Shown here: piece by piece, positions 37,613 to 48,045 of the stretch
How positions within the stretch are numbered: the first letter of the stretch is position 1
Layout of the letters: each line of letters begins with the position of its first letter
Source of the DNA: Aquabacterium sp.
Lineage (GTDB): Bacteria; Pseudomonadota; Gammaproteobacteria; Burkholderiales; Burkholderiaceae_C
DNA length: 64,000 bases
Assembly: GCF_029946005.1 (NCBI RefSeq)
Contig: NZ_JAQSDR010000002.1
Span: forward strand, 62,001-126,000
Direction: 5' to 3'
Position numbers and translations under genes: made by a program
The notes under the pieces: generated by a model
Database searches by the model: none
Told to the model about the DNA's origin: nothing
Seen by the model: the letters and a program-made list of their open reading frames with translations, nothing else

Positions 37613-38602
37613 TCAGCGCCCGCCCACGAACATCTTCCAGCGGCGCTCGTTCTGCTTCTTGGCGTCGTACAAGGCCTGATCGGCCTGGGCCAGCAAAGAC
37701 CTCACCGACTCGACCGAGTCGTTGTAGGCCGCGATGCCCACTGAGATACCCACGCCCACCGCGTCGCCCGTGGGCAGGGTGATGGGCTGGCACACCGAGC
37801 GCACGATGCGCTTGGCCAGCACCTCGGCCGAGTCCTTGGCGCCATGGCGCATCACCACGCCGAACTCGTCGCTGCCCAGGCGGGCCAGCACGTCGCCCAG
37901 GCGAACCTGCTGGTTCAGGCGACGCGACACTTCGCACAGCACCGCATCGCCCGCCGCGTGGCCAAAGCCGTCGACGATTTCCTTGAAGCCGTCCAGGTCC
38001 ATGCACAGCACGGTGAAGGGCTCGCCAGCGCGCATGGAATGGCGCATTTCCACGTCCAGCGCCAAGTCGAACTGGGCGCGGTTGGCCACGCCCGTGAGGT
38101 GGTCGGTCTTCGCCAGGTGGCTGAGTTGGCGCGCGCGCTGGCGCCCGTCCAGCACGGCCATGGCCAGCGTGGCCAGGTCCGCCAAGGCCAACTTTTGCCC
38201 TTCGGTGAACGCCCGGGGGTGGATGTCCGCGACCGCGATCGTGCCCAGGGCATGGCCTTGCTGATCCACGATGGGCGCACTGGCGTAAAACCGCAGGCCC
38301 GGCTCGCCCGCCACCCAAGGGTGGTGCTCAAAGCGCGCATCGCGCCTCAGCTCTTCGCAGACCAGGGATTCCTGCACACCGCTGGCATCCTCCAGACTCA
38401 AGCCTTGGTGCCATTCGCGGTCACCCAGGCCCACGCTTGATTTGCACCACCACCGGCTTTCCCCCATGAAGGCCAGCCAGGCCAGGGGCACGCCAGCCAA
38501 TTGCGCGGCCAGGTTGGCCAAGGCGTCAAATTCAGCCTCGGGCGCCGTGTCCAGGATTTCATGGGCACGCACCGCCATCAAACGTTCGGTTTCTGTCAAC
38601 AT
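37613..38602 (-). CDS. GAF-GGDEF diguanylate cyclase
   Basis: A 329-aa soluble protein. A GAF domain spans about 20-160, beginning with ERLMAVRAHEILDTAPEAEF and containing EDASGVQESLVCEEL. The GGDEF domain spans about 165-329, with DHLTGVANRAQFDLAL and ARLGSDEFGVVMR. The signature reads GSDEF, a conservative variant usually compatible with activity. An RxxD inhibitory site (RLGD) stands five residues before it. It should make c-di-GMP in response to a GAF ligand. The start at 38602 (MLTETERL) has AAGG about 11 bases upstream. Confidence 0.9.
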   Translation of the reverse strand: MLTETERLMAVRAHEILDTAPEAEFDALANLAAQLAGVPLAWLAFMGESRWWCKSSVGLGDREWHQGLSLEDASGVQESLVCEELRRDARFEHHPWVAGEPGLRFYASAPIVDQQGHALGTIAVADIHPRAFTEGQKLALADLATLAMAVLDGRQRARQLSHLAKTDHLTGVANRAQFDLALDVEMRHSMRAGEPFTVLCMDLDGFKEIVDGFGHAAGDAVLCEVSRRLNQQVRLGDVLARLGSDEFGVVMRHGAKDSAEVLAKRIVRSVCQPITLPTGDAVGVGISVGIAAYNDSVESVRSLLAQADQALYDAKKQNERRWKMFVGGR

Positions 38603-38950
38603 CACTACTGCACCTTCGTCCACATGCCAGTGATATCGGATGAATCCTGGGAATATCGAGGCCCGATGGTCCAGGCGGTTCATCCATGGCAGGCAGATGA
38701 CGTTGAAAAACGTCAAGGTGGAAATGGCTTGACCAGCACCGCGTCAAAGCGAGCTTGTCGTGCCTGCCGCAAGGCCCCAAGCGGTGTCGGCTCAGTTCGT
38801 CTTCAATCGTCTTGCGCTGGGTCACAAGCCAACGAATTGCTCGGAATGCTGCAATAACTGCTGGCGACAGGGGCCAAGCGGGCTTGCCGTGATCGATACT
38901 GCTAAGCCATACCGAATCAATCACGCTGCGGCGCTGGAGAGCAAGGCCAG
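38603..38950. other. 348-bp divergent intergenic region
   Basis: No gene is supported here. It separates the GAF-GGDEF gene (minus) from the giant CHASE kinase (plus) and should contain both promoters, though I find no convincing -35/-10 pair. The only clear structure is a perfect hairpin GACGTT-GAAA-AACGTC at 38699-38714, with a GNRA-type loop and no T-run. Confidence 0.5.
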
Positions 38951-41900
38951 ATGAAACCCTCCCTCCCCACCAAGGTCATCGGCTGGGTGCTCGGCGCCCT
39001 GGTCCTGGGCCTGTCGCTCAGCGCCCTGTTGGCCTGGCAACAAGGGCAACACAACCAGCGCAATGCGCAAGCGGTGTTTGTCAAGACAGCCGAGCAGGTC
39101 GCTGCACAGCTTTCCATGCGCATGCGGCTGTATGAATACGGCGTGCGGGGCGCTCGAGGCGCCGCGCTGGTGGTAGGCGAGCAAACTATTTCTCGGTCAC
39201 TCTTTCGGAAATACGCTGAATCGCGCGACATCGACAAAGAATTCCCCGGGGCGAGAGGATTCGGCCTCATTCGCCGGGTACCTGCCGACAAGCAAGCGCA
39301 GTTTTTGGTTCAGGCCAGATCGGATGGCAAGCCCGATTTTGCGATCCGCGATTTCTCGCCGCACGAGGGCGAGCGCTTCGTGATTCAGTACATCGAGCCC
39401 GTTGAGCGCAATCAAGCGGCTGTCGGCCTGGACATTGGTTCTGAAGCCAATCGCCGCCAAGCTGCCATCGCCGCCATGCGCTCCGGCCAAGCCACCATCA
39501 CCGGCCCCATCACGCTGGTTCAAGCGGTTGGGGGACGACAAAAATCCGTGTTGTTCCTGCTTCCGATCTATCGCGATGGCATGGCCAGGGCGACACCTGA
39601 ACAGCGGGAAACGGCCGCTTGGGGGTGGAGCTACGCACCCCTGTCATTGAAAGAAGTGCTCGCGGATTTTCGTGCCCTTGATGATGATGTCTGGTTGGTC
39701 CTGAGGGACACCACCAACCCCCAACACCCGGATGAGTTTTACAACTCGGCCTCAACAGAAAGCGCTACAGCCACCGGCATGAAGCGAGTCATTGATCTCG
39801 ATGTCTATGGGCGGCGCTGGCAAGTCGAACTGAACGCCACGCCACACTTTGCCCAGCGCCTTGACCCCTTGCAGCCCCACACGGTCTTCCTCATGGGCAC
39901 CGCGATCACCTTGATCTCTGCGGCCCTGATCGGCGCGATGCGCCTCGGACGAGAGCGGGAGCAGCGCGCCGCCCTGCAGAAAGCGCAATTGGCCACCATC
40001 GTGGAGCACTCTGCAGACGCCATCATCGGCGAGTCCATGGATGGTTTGATCATGTCGTGGAACCAGGCGGCAACGCAATTGTTCGGTCATAGTGCATCCC
40101 AAGTCATCGGCAAACCATTGGCCTCGATTCTGTTGCCGCCGCAAAGACAGCACGAAGATGCCACGCTCTTGGAAGAAATTGCAAAAGGCAATGCGCTTGC
40201 GGCTTTTGACACCACCCGGCGTCATCAGGACGGCACCTCGCTGGACGTGTCCATCACTGCGGGGCCCATCCGGTCGCCGGATGGGCGAGTCATTGGCATG
40301 GCCAAGCTCATCCGCGACATTCGCGACCGCAAGGCTGCCGATCAGCAGCGTCAGGACTTCACCCTCACCTTGGAGAGACAGGTCCACGCACGAACTGCCG
40401 AGTTGGAAACGGCAAGGCGAGATCTGCAAACCGTGCTGGACGCCGTGCCTTCCATGATCGGGTACTGGGACAAGAACCTTCGCAACCGTGTGGCCAACCA
40501 GGCCTATTCACGCTGGTTCGGCGTCCCCCCGTCAGCATTGGTCGGCAAGCACCTGCGCGACCTGCTGGGCAAAGACCTGCTTGAACGCAACCTGCCCTAC
40601 ATCGAAGGCGCCTTGCGCGGAGAACCCCAACAATTTGAGCGTGACATTCCCAGGCCCGACGGGCAAGGGAGCAGACATGCGCTCACCAACTACCTGCCCG
40701 ACATCGTGGACGGGCAGGTGCAGGGGTTTTATGTGGTGGTGCATGACATCACCGAGATCACCGAGGGGCGCATCACCCTGGCGAAAGAGCGCGAACGATT
40801 GGGGAACATCATTGAAGGCACCCATGTGGGCACCTGGGAATGGAACGTCCAGACCGGTGAAGCACACTTCAATGAACGATGGGCCGACATCATTGGCTAC
40901 CAGCTTGAAGAACTGGCGCCGGTCAGCATTCAAACTTGGCTGAGCCATGCGCATCCAGATGACCTTGCCCGCTCCGAGGCACTGCTCAAAAGTCATTTCT
41001 CGGGTGAGCTTGACTACTACGCGTGCGAAAGCCGCATGCGTCACAAGAACGGGGACTGTGTATGGGTGCTTGACCGGGGACGCGTGTTCACCAGAACGGC
41101 GGATGGTCAACCAGAGTGGATGTACGGCACCCATCAAGACATCACCGTCACGAAGAATGCGCAGTCCGAGGTCACGCGCTTTGCCGCCTTGCTGGACAGC
41201 GTGCTCCGGTCGGCCACCGAGTTGTCCATCATCGCCACGGACACCAACGGGCTGATCACCATCTTCAACCGAGGCGCCGAGCACATGCTGGGCTACCACG
41301 CGGACGACATGGTGGGCAAAAGCACCCCGGCATTACTGCATCTGGCAGATGAGGTCATGACCCGGGGTCAAGAACTCAGCGCGCAGCACGGGACCCCGAT
41401 TGAGGGCTTCCGCGTGTTTATTCACCAGCCCGAACTGGATGGCGCAGAAACCCGCGAATGGACCTATGTGCGCAAGGATGGTTCGCACTTGCGCGTTTCT
41501 CTGGCCGTGACCGCCATCCAAACCGTGGATGGGCAGCTCAGTGGCTACCTGGGCATCGCACAAGACATCACCGAACGCAGCAGAACAGACGCGGCCTTGC
41601 GTCAAGCCAAAACGGCGGCAGAAGAGGCCAACGCCGCCAAGAGCATGTTCCTGGCCAACATGAGCCATGAAATACGCACCCCCATGAATGCGGTCATTGG
41701 CGTGGCTCACCTGCTGTCCACCACGAAGCTGGATGAAGACCAACGCCAGTTACTGGCCAACCTTCAGGTGGCAGGACGATCGTTGCTGGGCATCATCAAC
41801 GACGTGCTTGATCTGGCCAAGATCGAAGCGGGCGAAATGGGGGTGGAGCTGGCGACCTTCGATCCAAATCAGCTGTTGGGTGATTTGACCGCATTGTTCA

Positions 41901-43852
41901 CATCCGGCGCCTATGACAAAGGGATCACATTCGAAGTGCTTGGCGCCGACCACCTCCCCGGCTTGTTGGAGGGAGACGAATTGCGCCTGCGTCAGATTCT
42001 GGTGAACCTCGCCAGCAACGCCATCAAATTCACGCAGCATGGCGGCGTTGCTGTTCAGGTTGAACAGCAACGCATGGATGGACACACGCTGTGGCTGCGC
42101 TGGTCCGTGCGTGACTCGGGGCTGGGGATCGCACCGCAAGCACTGGAAACGCTGTTCGACCCGTTCACTCAGGCTGACGCGTCAACCACCCGCCGTTTCG
42201 GCGGCACAGGCTTGGGCTTGTCCATCGTCAAGCGATTGGCAGAGATGCTGGGCGGCAGCATCGGCGTGACCAGCACCTTGGGACGGGGCAGCGAGTTCTG
42301 GGTTGATCTGCCTTTCACCATCGCGGACGAACACCAGCACCTCCAAGCCAAGCATGGCAGCAGCGGCCTGGATGTGGTCGTCGTCGATGACCGCGCGGAT
42401 GACCGCAGGGTGTTATCGGGCATGTGCCGCGCATTTGGCTGGAGATCCATCGAACTGGCGTCGGGGCAAGCATTGATCGATCATTTGCGCGATGCCATCG
42501 CCGAGGGCAAGGCATTGCCAGATGCCTTGCTGGTCGATTGGCAAATGCCGCAGTTGGATGGCTTGCAGGCCCTCACCGTGCTGGCAGGCCAGCTCACTCC
42601 CCACCGCTTACCCGCCGCTTTGATCATCTCGGCCCACGAACGAGAAGCCATCCACGCCATGGACGTTCACCAAGTGGCCGATCACATCCTGTGCAAGCCC
42701 GTCGAAGCGTCCGAACTGTTCAATGCCGTGAACAGCAGTGTGGCGCGCCACACCGGCAACACGGACCGCGTGATGCAGTCCACCTCCATGGATGGCGTCG
42801 ATGCGGAGTGGCTGACGGGCCTGAAGATTCTGTTGGTGGACGACAGCACCATCAACCTGGACGTGGCACGCCGCCTGCTGGAACGCGAGGGGGCCATCGT
42901 GCAAACCTGCTTGAATGGGGCCCAAGCCCTGGAGCACCTGCGCGCCGCACCAACGCACTTTGACGCGGTGCTCATGGATGTACAGATGCCTGAAATGGAC
43001 GGCTATGAAGCCACGCGTCGCCTGCGAAATGAGCTGGGTTTGCGTCAGTTGCCGGTGCTGGCCTTGACGGCAGGGGCCTTGGGGGAAGAGCGCCGCAAAG
43101 CACACGAAGCGGGCATGGACGAATTCCTGACCAAACCGCTCGACCCCGCCAACCTGGTTCGAACCCTGCGGAGGTGCGTTGAACGAGCCCGAGGGCAGCC
43201 TTTGAAATTAATGGCGTCGACCAAACGGGCCGGAGCTCCCCACCACTGGCCAGAGATCGAAGGCATTGACAGCAAAGGCGCAGCACATCGGCTCTCCAAC
43301 GATTCAAGCCTGTTCTTGGCCATGCTCGACCGATTGCTGCACGAGTTTGACTCCGGGACGCTGCTGGCTTTGCCCATCCCCGAACAGGCCACTGAACGCC
43401 AAGCACTGGCCGCACGCATGCACAATCTGCGAGGCAGCGCTGGCTTGCTGGGCGCGCAAAAAATCTACCAACTGGCAGGGGCGATTGAAGCCTCCATGGG
43501 CTCCCAAGCGCCTGCCCCAGATGTGGGTGCGAGCATGGCCGCACTGTGCGTGGCATTGCAGGCCCTGGCCGTCTCAGCCCAAGCTGCGTTGGCCGAGCAC
43601 CGTCACAAGGAGGTTCATCACGACGCGCCCCCCGATGCGGCTCAATCGCTGGAGCCTCAGGACCTCGAACGTCTGGTGACGATGCTGAAACAACAAGACC
43701 TTGCGGCCCTGGAGCACTTCCAACGCATCGCGCCTGCCTTGCTCACCTTGTGGGGCACCACGGTTGTTGGTCCATTGCGGCAAAGCATCGAGAGCTTTGA
43801 TTTCGCCAGCGCGTTGGTGCTGCTGAACACCGCCCGCGACAGCAAAGACTAA
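38951..43852 (+). CDS. CHASE-PAS hybrid sensor kinase with two receivers and HPt (1633 aa)
   Basis: A very large phosphorelay protein. Transmembrane helices at about 10-30 and 315-335 bracket a periplasmic CHASE-like sensor. Four PAS domains follow at about 350-470, 490-605, 620-745 and 750-885. HisKA has its His at about 906 (NMSHEIRTPMNAVIG); the HATPase is at about 1000-1130 (LASNAIKFT, GTGLGLSIVKRL). Receiver 1 has its Asp near 1196 (LLVDWQMPQLDG) and receiver 2 near 1343 (AVLMDVQMPEMDG). The C-terminal HPt domain has its His near 1490 (MHNLRGSAGLLGA). The complete His-Asp-His relay is in one chain. It converges on a 1397-aa paralogue with a 4-bp overlap. The ligand is unknown. Confidence 0.93.
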   Translation: MKPSLPTKVIGWVLGALVLGLSLSALLAWQQGQHNQRNAQAVFVKTAEQVAAQLSMRMRLYEYGVRGARGAALVVGEQTISRSLFRKYAESRDIDKEFPGARGFGLIRRVPADKQAQFLVQARSDGKPDFAIRDFSPHEGERFVIQYIEPVERNQAAVGLDIGSEANRRQAAIAAMRSGQATITGPITLVQAVGGRQKSVLFLLPIYRDGMARATPEQRETAAWGWSYAPLSLKEVLADFRALDDDVWLVLRDTTNPQHPDEFYNSASTESATATGMKRVIDLDVYGRRWQVELNATPHFAQRLDPLQPHTVFLMGTAITLISAALIGAMRLGREREQRAALQKAQLATIVEHSADAIIGESMDGLIMSWNQAATQLFGHSASQVIGKPLASILLPPQRQHEDATLLEEIAKGNALAAFDTTRRHQDGTSLDVSITAGPIRSPDGRVIGMAKLIRDIRDRKAADQQRQDFTLTLERQVHARTAELETARRDLQTVLDAVPSMIGYWDKNLRNRVANQAYSRWFGVPPSALVGKHLRDLLGKDLLERNLPYIEGALRGEPQQFERDIPRPDGQGSRHALTNYLPDIVDGQVQGFYVVVHDITEITEGRITLAKERERLGNIIEGTHVGTWEWNVQTGEAHFNERWADIIGYQLEELAPVSIQTWLSHAHPDDLARSEALLKSHFSGELDYYACESRMRHKNGDCVWVLDRGRVFTRTADGQPEWMYGTHQDITVTKNAQSEVTRFAALLDSVLRSATELSIIATDTNGLITIFNRGAEHMLGYHADDMVGKSTPALLHLADEVMTRGQELSAQHGTPIEGFRVFIHQPELDGAETREWTYVRKDGSHLRVSLAVTAIQTVDGQLSGYLGIAQDITERSRTDAALRQAKTAAEEANAAKSMFLANMSHEIRTPMNAVIGVAHLLSTTKLDEDQRQLLANLQVAGRSLLGIINDVLDLAKIEAGEMGVELATFDPNQLLGDLTALFTSGAYDKGITFEVLGADHLPGLLEGDELRLRQILVNLASNAIKFTQHGGVAVQVEQQRMDGHTLWLRWSVRDSGLGIAPQALETLFDPFTQADASTTRRFGGTGLGLSIVKRLAEMLGGSIGVTSTLGRGSEFWVDLPFTIADEHQHLQAKHGSSGLDVVVVDDRADDRRVLSGMCRAFGWRSIELASGQALIDHLRDAIAEGKALPDALLVDWQMPQLDGLQALTVLAGQLTPHRLPAALIISAHEREAIHAMDVHQVADHILCKPVEASELFNAVNSSVARHTGNTDRVMQSTSMDGVDAEWLTGLKILLVDDSTINLDVARRLLEREGAIVQTCLNGAQALEHLRAAPTHFDAVLMDVQMPEMDGYEATRRLRNELGLRQLPVLALTAGALGEERRKAHEAGMDEFLTKPLDPANLVRTLRRCVERARGQPLKLMASTKRAGAPHHWPEIEGIDSKGAAHRLSNDSSLFLAMLDRLLHEFDSGTLLALPIPEQATERQALAARMHNLRGSAGLLGAQKIYQLAGAIEASMGSQAPAPDVGASMAALCVALQALAVSAQAALAEHRHKEVHHDAPPDAAQSLEPQDLERLVTMLKQQDLAALEHFQRIAPALLTLWGTTVVGPLRQSIESFDFASALVLLNTARDSKD

Positions 43853-46800
43853 AAACCCAGGTCCGACAAGGTCTGGAGAGCTTCATCGAACTGAAGGTTC
43901 TCCATCTGCCTGCACAAACTGGCATAGGCGGCTGGGGCCAGCTGCCTGCGCAGTTGCGGCGCACAGACGGCAAACTGGTCCATGGCACTGAGGTCGCTCG
44001 CCCTCAGCAGTTGCAACAGATCGGCCACTTTCTGCGGGTCGTCGTCTTGTGCGTCGGGGGCCTCATCCGCTGATAGCAGGGCCGGCCCAACGGCGCGCTC
44101 CAGAAAAGGAGCAGCGTTCAAGCGAAGCTGCTCTAACTGGAGGACCAGGCTCCGCATCAATGGCGACACCGGCCCCACCTGCCCCGCCAAACAGGCGCGC
44201 TCGGCCTGCCCTGCAGCCAAGTGAATGCCTTTGGCACCGAGCGTTCCCGCATGGCCTTTCAAGGTGTGCAAGCGAACAGCCATGGCACTCAAGACATCCC
44301 CACTCAGTGGCAAGACATCAAAGTGCACGACGTCATTCAACATGCGCCTGAGTGTCGAATCAAACAAATCCAAATGCCCACTCAGGTGCACATGGGCGAC
44401 CTGCGTGTCGATGCCCTCGATCTGCGGCCAGCCAGCCATCGCGGGTTGGTCAGCCACTTGGTCGATTCCAAGTACAGCACCCTGTTCGCCCCGCCCTGCA
44501 TGACGCCGAATGCAACGCACCAAGGCCTGTGGATCGAAAGGCTTGCTGACAAAGTCATTCATGCCCGCCTCTTTGGCCAATTGCTGCTCGCTGGTGAGTG
44601 CACCTGCGGTCAAAGCAATGATGGGCAAACTCGTCAAGCCCAAGCCACCACGGATGCGTCTCACGGCGTCATAGCCATCCAGCACGGGCATCTGCGCGTC
44701 CATCAAAACCACGTCGAACCCTTGGGGCTGGGCAAGCAGATGATCGACAGCCTCTTGTCCATTGCTGGCCAGGCTGACCTGCGCACCTTCCATCTCAAGG
44801 ATGCGCTTGACGACCTCCAGATTGATCGCATTGTCATCAGCCGCCAATACACGCACGCCAACCAGCCCTGGCCCCCGGATGGTCGAACTCAACGTCAAAG
44901 ACTGGGGCAAGGTCGCCAATTCGCACAGAGAAAAGCTCAACTCAACCCAGAACTCGCTGCCAACGCCAGGGGTGCTGGACGCGCCCACCTCGCCCCCCAT
45001 CAGGCCGACCAACTGCTTGACAATCGACAACCCCAGCCCTGTCCCGCCAAATCGCCGGGTGGTGGACTCATCTGCCTGGGCAAATGGCGTGAACAGGCGG
45101 GGCAATACATCAGGCTGGATGCCAATGCCACTGTCTTTCACGGCAAATCGCAAACGAATGGCAGCGTCCGAGGACGCGACTTCGCTGACCCGCAGCTGCA
45201 CCGTCCCACACGCCGTGAACTTGACGGCGTTGAACAGCAAGTTGGTCAATATCTGCTGCAGCCTTGCTGCATCCCCTTCCAACAAGGTTGGCAAATTGGC
45301 AGGCAACTCGGCCGCAAAGACCAGTCCCTTGGCCTGCGCCTGGGAAGACAGCAAATCCGTCAAATCACTCAAGACCGCGTTCAGATCGAAGGGCGCCCGA
45401 TCAATGTGCAACTCTTGAGCTTCAATCTTCGACAGGTCGAGGATGTCATTGATGATGCCCAGCAAGGCCTTGCTGGCCACCTTGATCTTGGCCACGAACG
45501 AGCTCTGCTCCGCACTCAGCGCGGATCGCTCAAGCAGGTACGACAGACCGATCACCGCATTCATCGGCGTGCGGATTTCATGGCTCATGTTGGCCAAGAA
45601 CTGACTTTTGGCCAGATTGGCCTGCTTGGCTTTGTGCAGGGCCTCACGCAGCAAAAGCTCGGCGTCTGCCCGATCAGTGACATCCATGTTGACGCCCGTC
45701 ATGCGCAGGGGATGCCCTTGCTCGTCGCGGAAAACCCGCGCTGTGGCCTTCAAATGGCGCACCTCGCCATCGGGTCGAACAATGCGAAACTCATTTTCAA
45801 ATTTCTGACCGCCCCGCAAGACTCCCGCCAACACCTGCTCGCTGCGCTCTCGATCATCAGGATGCAAGCTACTGCGCCACAACTCGTAAGGTGCGTCGCC
45901 CGCCATGTATTCTCGGCCATAGAGCTGGAACATGCGATCGTCCCACTGAAGCGTGCCAGCGACGACGTCATACTCCCAGACACCGATGCCTGCCGCCTCA
46001 GAGGCAATCTCGTTTCTCTCGTTGGTGGATCGCAGGGCGTCTTCAATGCGCTTGCGCCCGGTGATGTCGTATCGAATGGAAATGTACTTTTCGATGCGCC
46101 CATCTTGCCCGATGAACGGCGCGATGATGCTGTCCACCCAATACAAAGCGCCGTCAAGGGCGCGGTTGCAAACCTCGCCCCGCCAGGAGCGGCCACCGCT
46201 GATGGTGCGCCACATGTCCACCCAGAACTCGGGGGCATGAACCCCTGAATTGACAATGCGGTGGTTCTGCCCGATGAGCTCATCCCGGCTGTAACCAGAA
46301 ATCGTGCAAAAACTGTCGTTGACCTCCAAAATGCGGCCGGCACGGTCTGCGACCGACACGATGGCGTGCTGATGCAAGATGCTCAACAAGGCCTGGCTGT
46401 CGCGCTGGGCGGCGGCAAGCAAGGTTCGTCCTTCAACGAGTTCTGTGACGTCATGCACCAGGGTGTAGATGCCGAGAACGTCGTCGCCTTGCACATCGGG
46501 CACATAGTTCACCATGGTGTGACGAACGCCAGAGCCATCAAGCGCACGAACCGCGCTGCCGTAAAAGGACTGCGCCTCACCACCCAAAGCCGCCTGAAGA
46601 TGCGGCAGGTTGCGCTCGTAGACGTCCTGGCCCAGCAACTCCCTGATGTGCATGCCCCGCATGGCGTCAGGATCAATCCCAAACCAGGATTGGTGTGCTT
46701 TGTTGGCGACGCGGTTGATGAGGTTCTGGTCCCAATAGCCAATCTGCGAGGGCACAGCATCCAAAATGGCCTGCAGCGCACGTTCAGCGCGTTTGCGGGC

Positions 46801-48042
46801 GGTGATGTCCTCAATGACCGCCAGGCTCCTCACGGGTTTTCCGTCAGCGTCGTACTCCAAAATGCCTGACAAGAGCACGTCAAGCACCTGCCCATCCTTG
46901 GTGAGCATCTGGTAAGGCACATCGTCGACCCGCCCGTGGGCAAAGAAGGTCGGCAGTACATCACTCAAGGCGTAGGCTCGCGACGCAGGCGTGAGGAAAT
47001 CGACACTGGGCCGCCCCAAGACTTCATCCCTGGCATAACCCAACTTCAGCAACCACCTGTCGCTGACCGACAGTAAACGCCCCGTGGCATCCACAGAGTG
47101 AAGCATCGCGGGTGTTCGTTCATACATCTCGCGCGCGTACGCTTCATTGGCCGCCAGCTTGCTGACCTCCAGAATTTGCGCAGAGACATCACGAACGAAC
47201 AAGGTCAAACCCGATGGCAAATCTTCAGGCGCGGGCTCGGGAACCACGGTGGTTGATGCATGAACCAGATGCCCCGTCTGGTGCCGCAACACGCCCTCTT
47301 GCCTGAACGCTTGATGGCCGTTCAGCTTGGCTGCGGCTGCCAAGACCTGCTGTCCGCTCGGATCAGGCAGCAGCTTGTCAAACGGCTGGCCGATGATCTG
47401 GGCGGCGGTGTAGCCAAACATGGCCTCCGCCGCCGGATTCCACCGCTTCACATGCCCTGTTGCATCAAGGCCAATGATCGCGTCAGCGCTGTGCTGCTCC
47501 ACCAGAGCAGCGCGGGCCAATTCATGAGCTGCAGCCTTGGTGGCCAAGGCTGCTCGTCGACCTTGAAGCGCGCTGGTCACCGCCTCGGCCAAGCAGCGCA
47601 GCACCTCGCGTTGCATGTCATTCAATTGCCTGGGTTGCCTGTCAATCACGCAAATGGTGCCAATGCGCATCCCGTCGCTCAAACGCAGTGGCGCGCCCGC
47701 ATAAAAGCGAATGTGCGGCGCACCGGTCACCAGGGGGTTGTCGGCGAACCTGGGATCCTGCCCCGCATCCGGTATCTCGAACAACTCGCCGCCCAGCACT
47801 GCATGCGCGCAAAAGGCCACATCTCGGGAGGTCTCCGTCACACCCGGCAAACCTATGTTGGCCTTGAACCATTGCCGATCTGAGTCGATGAGGCTGATCA
47901 CCGAGATGGGGGCGCCACACACCGCCGATGCGGCCCTCACCAGAGCATCGAATTCGGCCTCAGGGGCACTGTCCAGCACCGACAAATGCTGCAGTGCTGC
48001 CAGCGCATCTGCTTCGTTGTCGCGCAGGGGTGCTGACTGCAT
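43849..48042 (-). CDS. GAF-PAS hybrid sensor kinase with receiver and HPt (1397 aa)
   Basis: A soluble hybrid kinase. An N-terminal GAF domain covers about 5-165 (EFDALVRAASAVCGAPISVI), then several PAS modules to about 790. Then HisKA with His near 820 (NMSHEIRTPMNAVIGLSYL), HATPase (LLFNAVKFT, GTGLGLSIVKQLVGLMGGE), one receiver with Asp near 1115 (VVLMDAQMPVLDG) and an HPt with His near 1259 (RLHTLKGHAGTLGAKG). Segments such as LDAVPSQIGYWDQNLINRVAN closely match the convergent 1633-aa kinase, so the two are paralogues. It starts 3 bp after the upstream REC-PAS kinase stop and is therefore the last gene of a three-gene minus-strand signalling operon. Confidence 0.93.
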   Translation of the reverse strand: MQSAPLRDNEADALAALQHLSVLDSAPEAEFDALVRAASAVCGAPISVISLIDSDRQWFKANIGLPGVTETSRDVAFCAHAVLGGELFEIPDAGQDPRFADNPLVTGAPHIRFYAGAPLRLSDGMRIGTICVIDRQPRQLNDMQREVLRCLAEAVTSALQGRRAALATKAAAHELARAALVEQHSADAIIGLDATGHVKRWNPAAEAMFGYTAAQIIGQPFDKLLPDPSGQQVLAAAAKLNGHQAFRQEGVLRHQTGHLVHASTTVVPEPAPEDLPSGLTLFVRDVSAQILEVSKLAANEAYAREMYERTPAMLHSVDATGRLLSVSDRWLLKLGYARDEVLGRPSVDFLTPASRAYALSDVLPTFFAHGRVDDVPYQMLTKDGQVLDVLLSGILEYDADGKPVRSLAVIEDITARKRAERALQAILDAVPSQIGYWDQNLINRVANKAHQSWFGIDPDAMRGMHIRELLGQDVYERNLPHLQAALGGEAQSFYGSAVRALDGSGVRHTMVNYVPDVQGDDVLGIYTLVHDVTELVEGRTLLAAAQRDSQALLSILHQHAIVSVADRAGRILEVNDSFCTISGYSRDELIGQNHRIVNSGVHAPEFWVDMWRTISGGRSWRGEVCNRALDGALYWVDSIIAPFIGQDGRIEKYISIRYDITGRKRIEDALRSTNERNEIASEAAGIGVWEYDVVAGTLQWDDRMFQLYGREYMAGDAPYELWRSSLHPDDRERSEQVLAGVLRGGQKFENEFRIVRPDGEVRHLKATARVFRDEQGHPLRMTGVNMDVTDRADAELLLREALHKAKQANLAKSQFLANMSHEIRTPMNAVIGLSYLLERSALSAEQSSFVAKIKVASKALLGIINDILDLSKIEAQELHIDRAPFDLNAVLSDLTDLLSSQAQAKGLVFAAELPANLPTLLEGDAARLQQILTNLLFNAVKFTACGTVQLRVSEVASSDAAIRLRFAVKDSGIGIQPDVLPRLFTPFAQADESTTRRFGGTGLGLSIVKQLVGLMGGEVGASSTPGVGSEFWVELSFSLCELATLPQSLTLSSTIRGPGLVGVRVLAADDNAINLEVVKRILEMEGAQVSLASNGQEAVDHLLAQPQGFDVVLMDAQMPVLDGYDAVRRIRGGLGLTSLPIIALTAGALTSEQQLAKEAGMNDFVSKPFDPQALVRCIRRHAGRGEQGAVLGIDQVADQPAMAGWPQIEGIDTQVAHVHLSGHLDLFDSTLRRMLNDVVHFDVLPLSGDVLSAMAVRLHTLKGHAGTLGAKGIHLAAGQAERACLAGQVGPVSPLMRSLVLQLEQLRLNAAPFLERAVGPALLSADEAPDAQDDDPQKVADLLQLLRASDLSAMDQFAVCAPQLRRQLAPAAYASLCRQMENLQFDEALQTLSDLGF

Positions 48043-48045
48043 GGT

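Noticed and set aside
37613..38602. GSDEF variant as evidence of an inactive diguanylate cyclase
   Set aside because: The Gly-to-Ser change at this position is tolerated in known cyclases, and the inhibitory RxxD site is kept, so inactivity is not supported.
38699..38714. Hairpin GACGTT-GAAA-AACGTC as terminator or small RNA
   Set aside because: No T-run and no promoter recognised nearby. It may be chance.
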